Assembly: GCF_014637085.1 (NCBI RefSeq) | Contig: NZ_BMEU01000019.1 | Location: 28,430 to 92,429 of the forward strand | Reading direction: 5' to 3' | DNA length: 64,000 bases | DNA from: Comamonas phosphati | GTDB taxonomy: Bacteria > Pseudomonadota > Gammaproteobacteria > Burkholderiales > Burkholderiaceae_C | Shown here: in pieces, positions 39,548-47,350 of the stretch | Layout of the letters: each line of letters starts with the position of its first letter | Numbering within the stretch: the stretch's first letter is position 1 | The notes under the pieces: model-generated | Seen by the model: the letters and a program-made list of their open reading frames with translations, nothing else | Told to the model about the DNA's origin: nothing | The model's database searches: none | Made by a program: the position numbers and the translations under genes

Positions 39548-40093
39548 TCAGCCGTCCACCGGTTGCAGCGGCGTCTCCAGCATGAGCTGGTAGAAGGCCG
39601 CATCGAGCCAGCGCCCGAACTTGAAGCCGACCTGGGGAAAAGTGCCCGAGTGGGTGAAGCCCAGCCGCTGGTGCATCGCTATGCTGCCGCCATTGGAGGC
39701 ATCGATGCAGGCCACCAGCACGTGGACCTGGGCCTCGCGCGCACGGCGGATCAGCTCCTGCATCAGCAGCTTGCCGAGACCTTGTCCGCGCTGCGTGTGG
39801 TGCACGTAGACGCTGTGCTCCACCGTGTACTTGTAGGCGGGAAAGGCGCGGAATGCGCCCCAGCTGGCAAAGCCCAGCAGCGTGCCCGAGGCATCGACGG
39901 CACCCACCACGGGAAAGCCGCCCGCGCGCTTGGCGGCGAACCAGGTGGCCATGGCCTGCGGCGGGCGGGGCACATAGTCGTAAAGCGCCGTCGAGTTGAC
40001 GATGGCCTCGTTCAGGATGTCGAGGATGGGGGCTGCATGCTCGGCCTCGTTGCAGTCGATCAGGCGGATGTCGTTGCGGCGTGTGGTGGTCAT
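39548..40093 (-). CDS. GNAT family N-acetyltransferase (phosphinothricin-acetyltransferase-like)
   Basis: A 181-residue GNAT enzyme. The N-terminal IRLIDCNEAEHAAPILDILNEAIVNSTALYDY and the acetyl-CoA-binding HTQRGQGLGKLLMQEL (R/Q-x-x-G-x-G/A) together with NGGSIAMHQRLGFTHSGTFPQVGFKFGRWLD match the Pat/Bar-like subgroup (methionine sulfoximine/phosphinothricin acetyltransferases). The natural amine substrate is uncertain. It lies 20 bases from the alpha/beta hydrolase and 55 from the exporter, so a small operon is possible. Confidence 0.88.
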   Translation of the reverse strand: MTTTRRNDIRLIDCNEAEHAAPILDILNEAIVNSTALYDYVPRPPQAMATWFAAKRAGGFPVVGAVDASGTLLGFASWGAFRAFPAYKYTVEHSVYVHHTQRGQGLGKLLMQELIRRAREAQVHVLVACIDASNGGSIAMHQRLGFTHSGTFPQVGFKFGRWLDAAFYQLMLETPLQPVDG

Positions 40094-40113
40094 GTATTTT
40101 TCTAGGGAGGCTG

Positions 40114-40944
40114 TCAGGCCAGGAAATCCCGTATCGCAAACAGCGTCTCGTCGGGCGATTCCGTCATCTGGTTGTGGCCGTTGGGAATCATCTGTACCTT
40201 GACCTGCTTGCCGGCGGCTTGGGCCGCGGCGATCAGGCCCTTGGCGGCCTTGGGCGAGGTCATCTGATCCTGTTCGCCGAGCACGAAGAGCATGGGGGCG
40301 CTGGCTTCGGCCATCGCGGCTTCGCCGCCCGCATAGTTGTCGCAGGCGGTGAAGCCGGCATGCAGCAGGTTGGTGCCGGTATTGCCGGCCAGCACGCGCC
40401 TGCCCAGGGCCATGCCGGCGCCGAACACCCAGCTGCCCGCGCCGCCGGGCGGCGACAGCGTGGCGCGCGAGAAGGTGTTGACCATGGCAATGGCCTTCTC
40501 GGGCGTGTTCAGCGCCGAGTCGAGCAGGGCGGGCGAGACCTTCATCGGAAAGGCCGTGCCCACCAGCACCAGATGGCTGATGCGCTGCTTCAGGCGGGCC
40601 GCGGCCTCCATGGCGATCAGGCTGCCCCAGCTGTGGCCGATGAGGGCGGCTTTCTGCAGGCCCTTTGTGCCTGGTAATTCATCCATCAACTGGGCGATGA
40701 AGGCCGCGGCCTCTTCGACGGATTTCGGCGCCGCGCCGCCACTTTTGCAGTGACCGGGCAGGTCGATGGCCAGCACGTTCCAGCCGTGGTTGGCCAGGTA
40801 GCGGCTTTGCAGCGCCCAGACGCTGTGGTCGCACAGCACGCCATGGATGAAGATGGCCGTGGGCTTGGCGGCATCGAAGGGCTTGCCGCCGGTATAGGCG
40901 TAGATGCGGGCCGTGCCTTGTGGGGTGGTGATTTCAAAAAACAT
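40114..40944 (-). CDS. Alpha/beta hydrolase
   Basis: A 276-residue hydrolase with oxyanion segment FIHGVLCDHSVW, nucleophile elbow GHSWGSL (Ser about 118), an acid in LGEQDQM and the catalytic His in PNGHNQM. The ATG at 40,944 is preferred; the frame upstream runs into an intergenic repeat (about 40,940-40,990). First gene of a possible three-gene minus-strand unit with the GNAT enzyme and the EamA exporter. Confidence 0.85.
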   Translation of the reverse strand: MFFEITTPQGTARIYAYTGGKPFDAAKPTAIFIHGVLCDHSVWALQSRYLANHGWNVLAIDLPGHCKSGGAAPKSVEEAAAFIAQLMDELPGTKGLQKAALIGHSWGSLIAMEAAARLKQRISHLVLVGTAFPMKVSPALLDSALNTPEKAIAMVNTFSRATLSPPGGAGSWVFGAGMALGRRVLAGNTGTNLLHAGFTACDNYAGGEAAMAEASAPMLFVLGEQDQMTSPKAAKGLIAAAQAAGKQVKVQMIPNGHNQMTESPDETLFAIRDFLA

Positions 40945-41013
40945 AGCTTGTCTCGCAGATGGGATAAGCGCTATAGGGTGTTTTGATTCAAATTCCAAAG
41001 ACTGGCAAGCACT

Positions 41014-42312
41014 TCATGCTGCTTTTTCTGCAGCCTTGAGTGCCCGCTTGAGGTCGTCGATCAGGTCGTCCGCATCCTCCAGGCCGATCGACAAGCGTAT
41101 CGTGCCCTGGCCTATGCCGGCCTGGGCCAGCGCCTCGTCGCTCATGCGAAAGTGCGTGGTGCTGGCCGGGTGGATGACCAGCGAGCGGCAGTCGCCCACA
41201 TTGGCCAGGTGGCTGAAGAGCTTGAGCGTCTCGATGAACTTCTTGCCCTGGTTGCGGTTGCCGGCGATGTCGAAACTGAACACCGAGCCCGCGCCGCGCG
41301 GCAGCAGTTTTTTGGCCAGTTCGTGGGAAGGGTGCGACTCCAGCATCGGGTGACCCACGCGATTCACCTGCGGATGGCTGGCCAGGAACTGCACCACCTT
41401 CTCGGTGTTGCGCATGTGCCGCTCCATGCGCAGCGGCAGCGTCTCTATGCCCTGCAGGATCAGCCAGGCCGTGTGCGGGCTCATGCAGGCGCCGAAGTCG
41501 CGCAGGCCTTCACGGCGCGCGCGCAGCAGGAAGGCGCCCACCGTGCTTTCCTCGGTGAACACCATGTTGTGGAAGCCGTCGTAGGGCTCGGTGAGTTCGG
41601 GAAAGCGGCCGCTTTTTTCCCAGTCGAAGCTGCCGCCGTCGACCACGATGCCGCCGATCACCGTGCCGTGGCCCGAGAGGAACTTGGTGGCCGAGTGGTA
41701 GACCATGTCCGCACCGTGCTCGAAAGGCTTGATCAGCCAGGGCGAGGTGAGGGTGGAGTCCACCAGCAGCGGCACGCCGGCTTCGTGGGCTATTGCAGAG
41801 ACGGTGGGAATGTCCAGCACCTCCAGGCCCGGGTTGCCCACGGTTTCGCCGAAGAACAGCCGGGTATTGGGGCGCACGGCGGCGCGCCAGCCGGCTATGT
41901 CGCCCGGCTGCACGAAGGTGGTCGCTATGCCGAAGCGGCGCAGCGTGTAGTGCAGCAGGTTCTGGCTGCCGCCGTACAGCGCCGTGCTGGCCACGATGTG
42001 GCTGCCGGCGCCCATCAGCGTGGCGATAGCCAGGTGCAGCGCCGCCTGGCCGCTGGCCACGGCCACGGCGCCCACGCCGCCTTCCAGGGCCGACACACGC
42101 TGCTCCAGCACGGCATTCGTCGGGTTGCTCAGGCGGCTGTAGACATGGCCGGGCCGCTCCAGGTTGAACAGGCTGGCCGCATGGTCGCTGGACTCGAAGA
42201 CGAAGGAGGTCGTCAGATGGATGGGCACGGCCCGCGCGCCGGTGGCCGGGTCGGGCTGGGTGCCTGCGTGCAGGCTCAGGGTGTCAAAGCCGGGATCGGA
42301 ATAGCCAGGCAT
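41014..42312 (-). CDS. metY: O-acetylhomoserine aminocarboxypropyltransferase/sulfhydrylase
   Basis: PLP-dependent Cys/Met-metabolism enzyme that makes homocysteine (or methionine) from O-acetylhomoserine and sulfide (or methanethiol). The 432-residue protein has YSRLSNPTNAVLEQRVSALEGG (phosphate-binding), ASGQAALHLA, and the Schiff-base lysine in HSATKFLSGHG. The start could also be the ATG at 42,348. It is the last core gene before the accessory region. No methionine riboswitch was recognised upstream. Confidence 0.93.
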   Translation of the reverse strand: MPGYSDPGFDTLSLHAGTQPDPATGARAVPIHLTTSFVFESSDHAASLFNLERPGHVYSRLSNPTNAVLEQRVSALEGGVGAVAVASGQAALHLAIATLMGAGSHIVASTALYGGSQNLLHYTLRRFGIATTFVQPGDIAGWRAAVRPNTRLFFGETVGNPGLEVLDIPTVSAIAHEAGVPLLVDSTLTSPWLIKPFEHGADMVYHSATKFLSGHGTVIGGIVVDGGSFDWEKSGRFPELTEPYDGFHNMVFTEESTVGAFLLRARREGLRDFGACMSPHTAWLILQGIETLPLRMERHMRNTEKVVQFLASHPQVNRVGHPMLESHPSHELAKKLLPRGAGSVFSFDIAGNRNQGKKFIETLKLFSHLANVGDCRSLVIHPASTTHFRMSDEALAQAGIGQGTIRLSIGLEDADDLIDDLKRALKAAEKAA

Positions 42313-42429
42313 TGCAGTGTCTCCATGGTTGTCGGTGGCAGCGGGCATTGTGGGCTATATTTGTGCACGCACTAAAGTCTGGCGCGTTCGGCAGGGCCGC
42401 CGCGGTGACGCGGACGGGACACGGACAGA

Positions 42430-42443
42430 CGCCAGCTCCACCA
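42430..42443 (+). other. tRNA/tmRNA 3'-end-like fragment, possible attachment-site remnant
   Basis: CGCCAGCTCCACCA equals the acceptor end typical of tmRNA genes. The preceding bases lack a T-arm (no TTCRA loop), so there is no intact RNA gene. Twelve bases later comes a strong terminator hairpin, and 220 bases later the integrase. An att-site scar is the simplest reading but is weakly supported. Confidence 0.3.
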
Positions 42444-42454
42444 TCCACCTGTAC

Positions 42455-42494
42455 AAAGGGGTTCAATGAAGTTCATTGAACCCCTTTTTCTTTT
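42455..42494 (+). terminator. Perfect hairpin terminator at the core/accessory boundary
   Basis: Sixteen-base perfect arms (AAAGGGGTTCAATGAA / TTCATTGAACCCCTTT) around one central base, followed by T-rich TTCTTTT. No complete gene precedes it on the plus strand, consistent with its having belonged to an RNA gene whose body is gone. Confidence 0.8.
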
Positions 42495-42557
42495 GAGAAA
42501 TCAATGACTTATCGTCTTTTTATGTCTTAAGTGATTTCATTGCTGCCAATGCATAGA

Positions 42558-42703
42558 GGGGGAACAGTTGGGGGAACAAGCGGGGGTAATGGTAAATTTA
42601 CCCACTATTGTTCCCCCTTTCCCCTCTGGGGGAGGCCTTTGTGAGAGGATTTGTTCCCCCTATGTTGACTGATGCACAGTGCCGAAACGCAGTTTGTTCC
42701 CCC
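42558..42703 (+). repeat. Five TGTTCCCCC boxes around the integrase start
   Basis: The nonamer TGTTCCCCC occurs in direct orientation at 42,609-42,617, 42,652-42,660 and 42,695-42,703 (exactly 43 bases apart) and inverted at 42,558-42,566 and 42,570-42,578. A palindrome GTAAATTTAC sits between the two groups (about 42,592-42,601). Regular spacing and mixed orientation suggest binding sites for the integrase itself, an excisionase or an autoregulator. Confidence 0.75.
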
Positions 42704-43912
42704 GGTGCCAAGCGAGAGCGTTTTTCTGACGCAGGCGGCCTTTACCTTGAGGTCAGCCCTGCAGGCTCTCGACGCTGGTTCTGGAAGTATCGAAAAGATG
42801 GTAAAGAGGGGCGCCTGGCGTTAGGCCGCTATCCGGAAGTTAGTTTGACTGCTGCTCGGAAAGCTAGGGATGCTGCTCGGTTGCAGAAGTCAGAAGGCAT
42901 CGACCCCGCTAAGGCACGCAAGCTGGAAAAATTGGTCAACCCAACTGGGGTAGCTGACACATTCAAAGCGGTGGCGCTGGAATGGTACGAAAAGCAGGTG
43001 CCGCGCTGGAGCCCAGGTCATGCTGAGCGAATGCATCGTCAACTGGAGCGCGACTTGTTCCCGTGGATTGGTGAACGGGAAATGGCGCAGATCCAGCCCA
43101 TGGAGTTACTCGCTGTGCTACAGAAAGTGGAAGCGCGCGGGGCTGTGGAGACCGCTGACCGTGCACTGATGTTGGCGCGGCAGGTCTGGCGCTACTGGCT
43201 ACCAACAGCCAGCAATACTCAACGTGACATCACCGAAGGCCTGAAAGCTCGATTGACTCCATATCGAGGCACGAACTTTCCTGCGATTGTGGAGCCCCAG
43301 CGCTTTGGGGAGCTTCTGCGAGCCATGTACGCCTATAAAGGTGGACCCTTTGTACGCACAGCTCTTTTGTTAGCTCCTTTGCTTTATCAACGCCCAGGTA
43401 ATCTTCGGATGATGGAGTGGGCAGAATTGGATCTGGATGCAGCGCTTTGGAAGATCCCTAGCGCCAAGATGAAGCGTAGCGTGCAGGAAAAAGAAAATGG
43501 GGAACCGCATGTGGTGCCACTGCCAAAGCAAGCTGTGGCGATGCTGCGTGAATTGCTGCCGCTTAGTGGCCGTGGACGATATGTATTCCCTGGTCAACGT
43601 GACCACGACCGCCCAATGTCCGATAACTCTGTGCGTACAGCTCTGTACAGCCTGGGAGTTGGCGAAGAGCAAAGCTGGCATGGTTTTCGAGCGAGTGCCA
43701 GAACCATGTTGGTCGATCAGCTTGACCTTGATCCGCTGGCGATTGAGGCCAATCTGGCGCATGCCGTCAAGGATGCCAACGGACGTAGCTACAACCGGAC
43801 GAAGTACTTGGCAAAGCGCTTCGATCAGGTTCAGCAGTGGGCTGATTACTTGGATCGCTTGCGCGAGGGTGCTGCCGTGATCGAGTTTCCACAAAAAAAC
43901 AAAGTTATGTGA
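42662..43912 (+). CDS. P4-type tyrosine recombinase (integrase)
   Basis: Site-specific integrase of 416 residues. The N-terminal DUF4102/P4-int arm-binding domain is recognisable (SDAGGLYLEVSPAGSRRWFWKYR...GRYPEVSLTAARKARDAAR), a core-binding domain spans about 100-205, and the catalytic domain has Arg244 (QRPGNLR), His340 and Arg343 (WHGFR), His367 (LAHAV) and the nucleophile Tyr377 (SYNRTKYL). All catalytic residues are intact. The ATG at 42,662 was chosen; a TTG at 42,608 would extend through the TGTTCCCCC boxes. Marks the left end of the accessory region. Confidence 0.92.
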   Translation: MLTDAQCRNAVCSPGAKRERFSDAGGLYLEVSPAGSRRWFWKYRKDGKEGRLALGRYPEVSLTAARKARDAARLQKSEGIDPAKARKLEKLVNPTGVADTFKAVALEWYEKQVPRWSPGHAERMHRQLERDLFPWIGEREMAQIQPMELLAVLQKVEARGAVETADRALMLARQVWRYWLPTASNTQRDITEGLKARLTPYRGTNFPAIVEPQRFGELLRAMYAYKGGPFVRTALLLAPLLYQRPGNLRMMEWAELDLDAALWKIPSAKMKRSVQEKENGEPHVVPLPKQAVAMLRELLPLSGRGRYVFPGQRDHDRPMSDNSVRTALYSLGVGEEQSWHGFRASARTMLVDQLDLDPLAIEANLAHAVKDANGRSYNRTKYLAKRFDQVQQWADYLDRLREGAAVIEFPQKNKVM

Positions 43913-43972
43913 GACAAGCCAGCGAATAGGGCACTGGATTGTGTGTTATGAGTGGATGCTTTAGCAGCATGA

Positions 43973-44153
43973 TTTTGCGCCCGCGACCGATCAATGTGTC
44001 GTACTACGCTTTTACGGCGACGCCTAAACCCCAGATCATGGAGCTGTTTGGGCGAACGGGCACGGACGGCACGCCCGTGCCCTTCCATGTGTATTCTGTG
44101 CGCCAAGCCATTGAAGAGAAGTTCATCTTGGACGTGCTGCGTGGCTACCCGTG
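43973..44153 (+). pseudogene. Fragment of type I restriction endonuclease HsdR (motor domain)
   Basis: The plus-strand frame reads NVSYYAFTATPKPQIMELFG and then PFHVYSVRQAIEEKFILDVL, the helicase motif III region (FTATP) and following conserved block of HsdR/type I R subunits. No start, no upstream motor motifs and no continuation are present; the frame changes to an unrelated sequence near 44,155. A second HsdR piece lies at about 46,010-46,317. Confidence 0.65.
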
Positions 44154-44309
44154 CCCGGGGTCGGTGTTACCTCCAGTGAGCTTTTAGCTCCCCAGTTGCG
44201 TACCCCGGTACGCCGCGGAACGGATTCGCGCGCGCTTCTCGCTCAGGCCGGGGTGGATGAGTCAGTCATTGAGGCGATGTTTGCTGATGGCGTGGCAAGT
44301 GAGCCCTGA
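44154..44309 (+). pseudogene. Possible C-terminal fragment of a CaiB/BaiF CoA-transferase
   Basis: In the third forward frame the sequence ends LRTPVRRGTDSRALLAQAG-VDESVIEAMFADGVASEP-stop, similar in pattern to the C-terminal end of family III CoA-transferases (RTP...G.H...VL.EAG.....I..L...GV). It abuts the HsdR fragment directly. The assignment is by pattern only and is tentative. Confidence 0.35.
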
Positions 44310-44543
44310 ATCGCCCCGGGTCGGAGTGATTCAAAGCCACCTTTTGCTCTCCCACTGTACTGCACCATCTCGCAATCAAAGGTTGCGTGGTTGGGAGGCA
44401 ACAGTAGAAGCTGAGGTGGTACCGGCGCTGACAGCCTACTGCCCCGGCCTGAAATGGTTATGTAGCCCGTGCACACTTCAATGAGGGATTGCCGGGTGAC
44501 ATAGCGAACCAGGTCGTCCAGTAGTTCTGCGTTCAGAATTTTC
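44310..44543. other. No recognisable feature
   Basis: About 230 bases between the CoA-transferase-like tail and the DUF4189 gene. Several short frames exist on both strands but none resembles a known protein. Confidence 0.4.
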
Positions 44544-45635
44544 TTAGCGTATGCGGCTACGTATCGAGCCGCTCAATCCAGCAGGTGTCAGCTTCCTGTC
44601 CATGCACTTTTCGAGCGTCTCTGAATGTGGGGTTGTGTGGATGCAGCCCATATTTGATGAGGTCTTGTAGCATGGCCGTCCATCGGCGCATGCTTTGTCA
44701 AAACCCGTAAGCGCCTGCTGCATGCTTTTGACGGGACTCTGTGTGTACTGCTCCATCCAGGTCTGTGCGTTGTATGAGCCAAATCTACCGCGTAGGCCAT
44801 TGTGACCACCGGAACTGATTCCGGGGCTCCATGAGGTATTGCCACTCAGTGCCAGCACGACGGAAACTTCAAGCTCGCAATTCTGGCTTTGCGGGTTCTC
44901 TTGCCGGCATCCGGCAAATGCCCCTTCGATGGCCGCGGCTGGTGTCTTGGCGCAAGCGCCACCCCAACGAGAACCGCCCGCGTTGCTAACTACAGCTCCC
45001 CAGGCCGGGCCAATGCACTCCCGGCCTGCCAAGAGTTGATAGGTGGCGGGGCGCAGATAACGGTCGTTTGCCCGAGCGGCTTGAACCCGAGCCACAGCCT
45101 CTTGTCCACTGGAGGCTGAAACCATAATGGGAGCGTCCTGTTCGAAGCCGCTCTCAACGACGAAATAGATGTTGCCGGGCTCCATGTCCGAAGGCCAAAT
45201 GGGGCGCACGCTATCGTTGGCATTTGTCACTGGGCGCGCGGCCTTGCGGCCGCTCCCGTTGATATCCGGGGAGAGGGGATTCGCGCTGCTCGCCTGAGCT
45301 GACGGGCGTTCAGCGTCTTTCAACGGGTCGCAGTTTCTGCCCCGGGCTCGCTTGCATTCTGATGAAAGTTGGCGATACGAGTCGAGAAATTCTTTTTTGT
45401 GAGCCTCTGTGGCTTTTCCGCAGCCTCTGTTGGCGTATGCGTACAACTTCGCGGCACGCGCAGTGTTTACCTCAGGGGTATTCGGAAGGCTATTCATTCC
45501 CTCCAAATCTTTGGCCATGATTTCGCAGCCGTGAGGCGACGCATGAGAAATGTCATTTGAGGGGGATGCGTGAACTAGTAAGCCGGTCCAAAGCAATACT
45601 GCGATTGCAAGTAGGTAACAGACCCTCATCCTCAT
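44544..45635 (-). CDS. Exported DUF4189 domain protein
   Basis: A 363-residue secreted or periplasmic protein. The ATG at 45,635 follows a GGAGG ribosome-binding site and gives a signal peptide (CYLLAIAVLLWTGLLVHA) cleaved before SPSN. A Cys-containing N-terminal region (about 25-100) and a variable Ser/Pro linker are followed by a DUF4189-like module (WGAVVSNAGGSRWGGACAKTPAAAIEGAFAGCRQ..NCELEVSVVLALSG, about 210-275). The C-terminal part has further cysteines. Function unknown. Lower GC than the core genes and stranded among gene fragments, so it was probably acquired. Confidence 0.65.
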   Translation of the reverse strand: MRMRVCYLLAIAVLLWTGLLVHASPSNDISHASPHGCEIMAKDLEGMNSLPNTPEVNTARAAKLYAYANRGCGKATEAHKKEFLDSYRQLSSECKRARGRNCDPLKDAERPSAQASSANPLSPDINGSGRKAARPVTNANDSVRPIWPSDMEPGNIYFVVESGFEQDAPIMVSASSGQEAVARVQAARANDRYLRPATYQLLAGRECIGPAWGAVVSNAGGSRWGGACAKTPAAAIEGAFAGCRQENPQSQNCELEVSVVLALSGNTSWSPGISSGGHNGLRGRFGSYNAQTWMEQYTQSPVKSMQQALTGFDKACADGRPCYKTSSNMGCIHTTPHSETLEKCMDRKLTPAGLSGSIRSRIR

Positions 45636-45710
45636 TGCCTCCAACTAGGAACGGCCAGAATCTAGCTGGACGTTTTGTAAACCAAATACCGCATTCATGG
45701 GAGCCCGCGG

Positions 45711-45827
45711 CGACCAGCGACTGGGCTGCAACTGGTGGTTCTTGGTGACCAACTCGGCCAGCATGCGGTTGGGGACCTCGGCCATCGCCGCGGAATCCAT
45801 CGCCTGCAGCGTCTTGGGGTCGAGCAT
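45711..45827 (-). pseudogene. IS66-type transposase N-terminal scrap
   Basis: On the minus strand the frame begins MLDPKTLQAMDSAAMAEVP and continues NRMLAELVTKNHQL, the pattern of the N-terminus of IS66-family TnpC. The frame then loses similarity, and no TnpA/TnpB or terminal repeats were found. A tentative remnant. Confidence 0.35.
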
Positions 45828-46003
45828 TGCGCGGTCCTGCATTCGAGGACCGATTGTGCGCAACCGAGGAGGCAGGAAGCCTCGGGCATATGCCGATTGC
45901 CCGGCGGCTGGAATCCGGCACGGGCGAACCGATGAAGTCCATAGGCACGGGCGGGGGCAAGCCTGGGAAGACCCGGAAGACCGACTCTCCGTCATCATCA
46001 AAA

Positions 46004-46317
46004 GATGAACGAAGTGTTCTCGGGAAACCTTTCAGATGCCGATTTCAAGGGCTACATCACCATGTTGATCGGCAAGATGGTTGATGACCCATCCCTTCAG
46101 GAGCAAGCGCAGGCCAACGATACGGTGGATGCCATTTGCTAATGGCGCATACGAAACCAAACTCAATAATGCAGTGGTGGACGCTTTAGAGAGTCATTAC
46201 AGTATGGTCGATCAAGCTTTGCGACATGAAAAGGTGTTCAAGGGCTTGGCGAATCTGTTAGTGGCAGAGGTATATCGACAGTTGCGCGAACCTGTTTCCG
46301 CACATGCCACACGTTAA
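46004..46317 (+). pseudogene. C-terminal fragment of HsdR with a frameshift
   Basis: Two forward frames join into the typical C-terminus of type I restriction R subunits. The first reads GKMVDDPSLQEQAQAND (to about 46,130), the second ANGAYETKLNNAVVDALESH and YSMVDQALRHEKVFKGLANLL to the stop. A one-base shift near 46,132 separates them. It pairs with the motor-domain fragment at about 44 kb; the roughly 300-400 residues normally between are missing and foreign DNA lies there. Confidence 0.6.
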
Positions 46318-46340
46318 TATAAAAAAAAAGAAGTGTATTC

Positions 46341-46375
46341 ATGGATGCCCAGCGCACTAGGCGCTGGGCATCCAT
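46341..46375 (-). terminator. Hairpin after the 46.4-kb hypothetical gene
   Basis: Perfect 15-base arms (ATGGATGCCCAGCGC / GCGCTGGGCATCCAT) with a five-base loop, 20 bases past the stop of the minus-strand gene. A T-rich tract (CTTCTTTTTTTTT on the minus strand) follows 13 bases later. Confidence 0.65.
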
Positions 46376-46394
46376 AACGGGTGTGCTTTAGGGC

Positions 46395-47045
46395 TCAGCC
46401 CTCGCTGAGTGCTCGCCAACCGTTCTCAGTCTTGCGCATGGTGATCTTGCCCTTCATCTGAAGCTGCTGATCTTGCAGCCAGTACAGGACGTCCTGTGCC
46501 TTGGCGGCATCGTTGCGGATCTGAAGCAGCGCAGGATACAAAAACTTGGTGGAGCCTCCATTCGGGCATCCTGCAACGTACATGGACCAGACGCTGTCTG
46601 TCACCTTGTTGTAGATGGTGTTCGTGGGCTGGTCGCGCTCTTGCTTTTGCCGTGCTTCCTGCTCCATCGCATCGAGCGCCTGCATCTTCTGGCGCAGGCT
46701 GCTTGGCAGCGGATGCTCGTTTTCCCACTGGATCAGCGCTTTCCGATATGCGTCTTCTTCCAGGAAACCCATTCCCGGTGGATTGTTGAAGTTGAAGTCT
46801 TCGCGACGGGGGGCGCTGCTGTTGTGTTCCTTGCGTAACGCCAGGATCTCAGTCTTGAGCGTTGCGATTTGCTGCTGGTCGGCCTTTCCGGCATCCTCCC
46901 AGGCTTTCACGCGGTCACGCTCCTCCTGGTAGGTCTGGCGCATGCGCTTCAAGGTGTCGGGGTCCTTGAGCTCGATGTCGTACGTGAATTCGACACGGTA
47001 ATGACCATCCTCTTCATAGCCGTTGGTCTTTTTGATGTGCGTCAC
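46395..47045 (-). CDS. Hypothetical protein, N-terminus probably lost
   Basis: A 216-residue frame from a GTG at 47,045. It holds a charged, partly coiled-coil region (about 25-75), Pro/Asn-rich [18 protein letters not shown], and a C-terminal segment [38 protein letters not shown] that looks like a conserved fold. The frame stays open upstream of the GTG, reading [10 protein letters not shown], which resembles a lipoprotein signal end (lipobox F-A-A-C). No start codon is found before it runs into a reductase fragment on the other strand. So the signal peptide has probably been cut off by a rearrangement near 47,065. Family not recognised. Confidence 0.5.
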   Translation of the reverse strand: MTHIKKTNGYEEDGHYRVEFTYDIELKDPDTLKRMRQTYQEERDRVKAWEDAGKADQQQIATLKTEILALRKEHNSSAPRREDFNFNNPPGMGFLEEDAYRKALIQWENEHPLPSSLRQKMQALDAMEQEARQKQERDQPTNTIYNKVTDSVWSMYVAGCPNGGSTKFLYPALLQIRNDAAKAQDVLYWLQDQQLQMKGKITMRKTENGWRALSEG

Positions 47046-47066
47046 CTTGGCGTTCTCGCAGGCGGC

Positions 47067-47303
47067 GAACGCCGTCGCTATGTGGTGGCGGTGTCCCTGG
47101 ACCCAGCCAGTCGTGGCGGTTCACGCTTTGTCCATCAAAAGCTGAGGGTCGGGGACGTCATCCAGATTAGCGGACAGCACAATCATTTCCCCCTGGTCGA
47201 GACTGCCTCCCATAGCGTGTTGGTGGCCGGAGGGATCGGCATCACGCCTGTTCTTGCCATGCTAAGGAGGCGGGATGCCCTGTGCAGGACGGCGCACCTC
47301 TAG
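47067..47303 (+). pseudogene. Fragment of a phthalate-dioxygenase-type reductase
   Basis: The plus-strand frame reads [20 protein letters not shown], then [17 protein letters not shown] and [18 protein letters not shown] before a stop. This is the segment of Rieske-oxygenase reductases between the flavin site and the NAD-binding GGIGITP motif; intact ophA1 in this window has the same blocks. Both ends are missing: no flavin motif upstream, no ferredoxin domain downstream. Confidence 0.75.
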
Positions 47304-47341
47304 GCGCAACAAAGCATTGAAAGGATGCTTTGTTGCGCCTA
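47301..47341 (-). terminator. Long hairpin after the porin gene
   Basis: Seventeen-base perfect arms (TAGGCGCAACAAAGCAT / ATGCTTTGTTGCGCCTA) with a seven-base loop, ten bases past the porin stop. No T-tract follows, so it may be an mRNA-stabilising or rho-aided end, or a repeat end. Confidence 0.55.
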
Positions 47342-47350
47342 GGGCGGCCC

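Noticed and set aside
42349-42445. An intact tRNA or tmRNA gene next to the integrase
   Set aside because: Only the acceptor-like CGCCAGCTCCACCA is present. There is no T-loop, no anticodon arm and no tag-coding region on either strand.
42313-42450. S-adenosylmethionine-type riboswitch before metY
   Set aside because: No matching conserved core could be recognised between metY and the boundary hairpin.
42558-42703. CRISPR-like array
   Set aside because: The repeats are only 9 bases, partly inverted, and there are no cas genes; a binding-site array fits better.
45553-46001. Several overlapping short genes on both strands around the IS66-like scrap
   Set aside because: Apart from the MLDPKTLQAM stretch none resembles a protein family, and ribosome-binding sites are missing.
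47067-47303. A functional second phthalate reductase
   Set aside because: It lacks the flavin-binding N-terminus and the ferredoxin domain and ends at a stop soon after GGIGITP.
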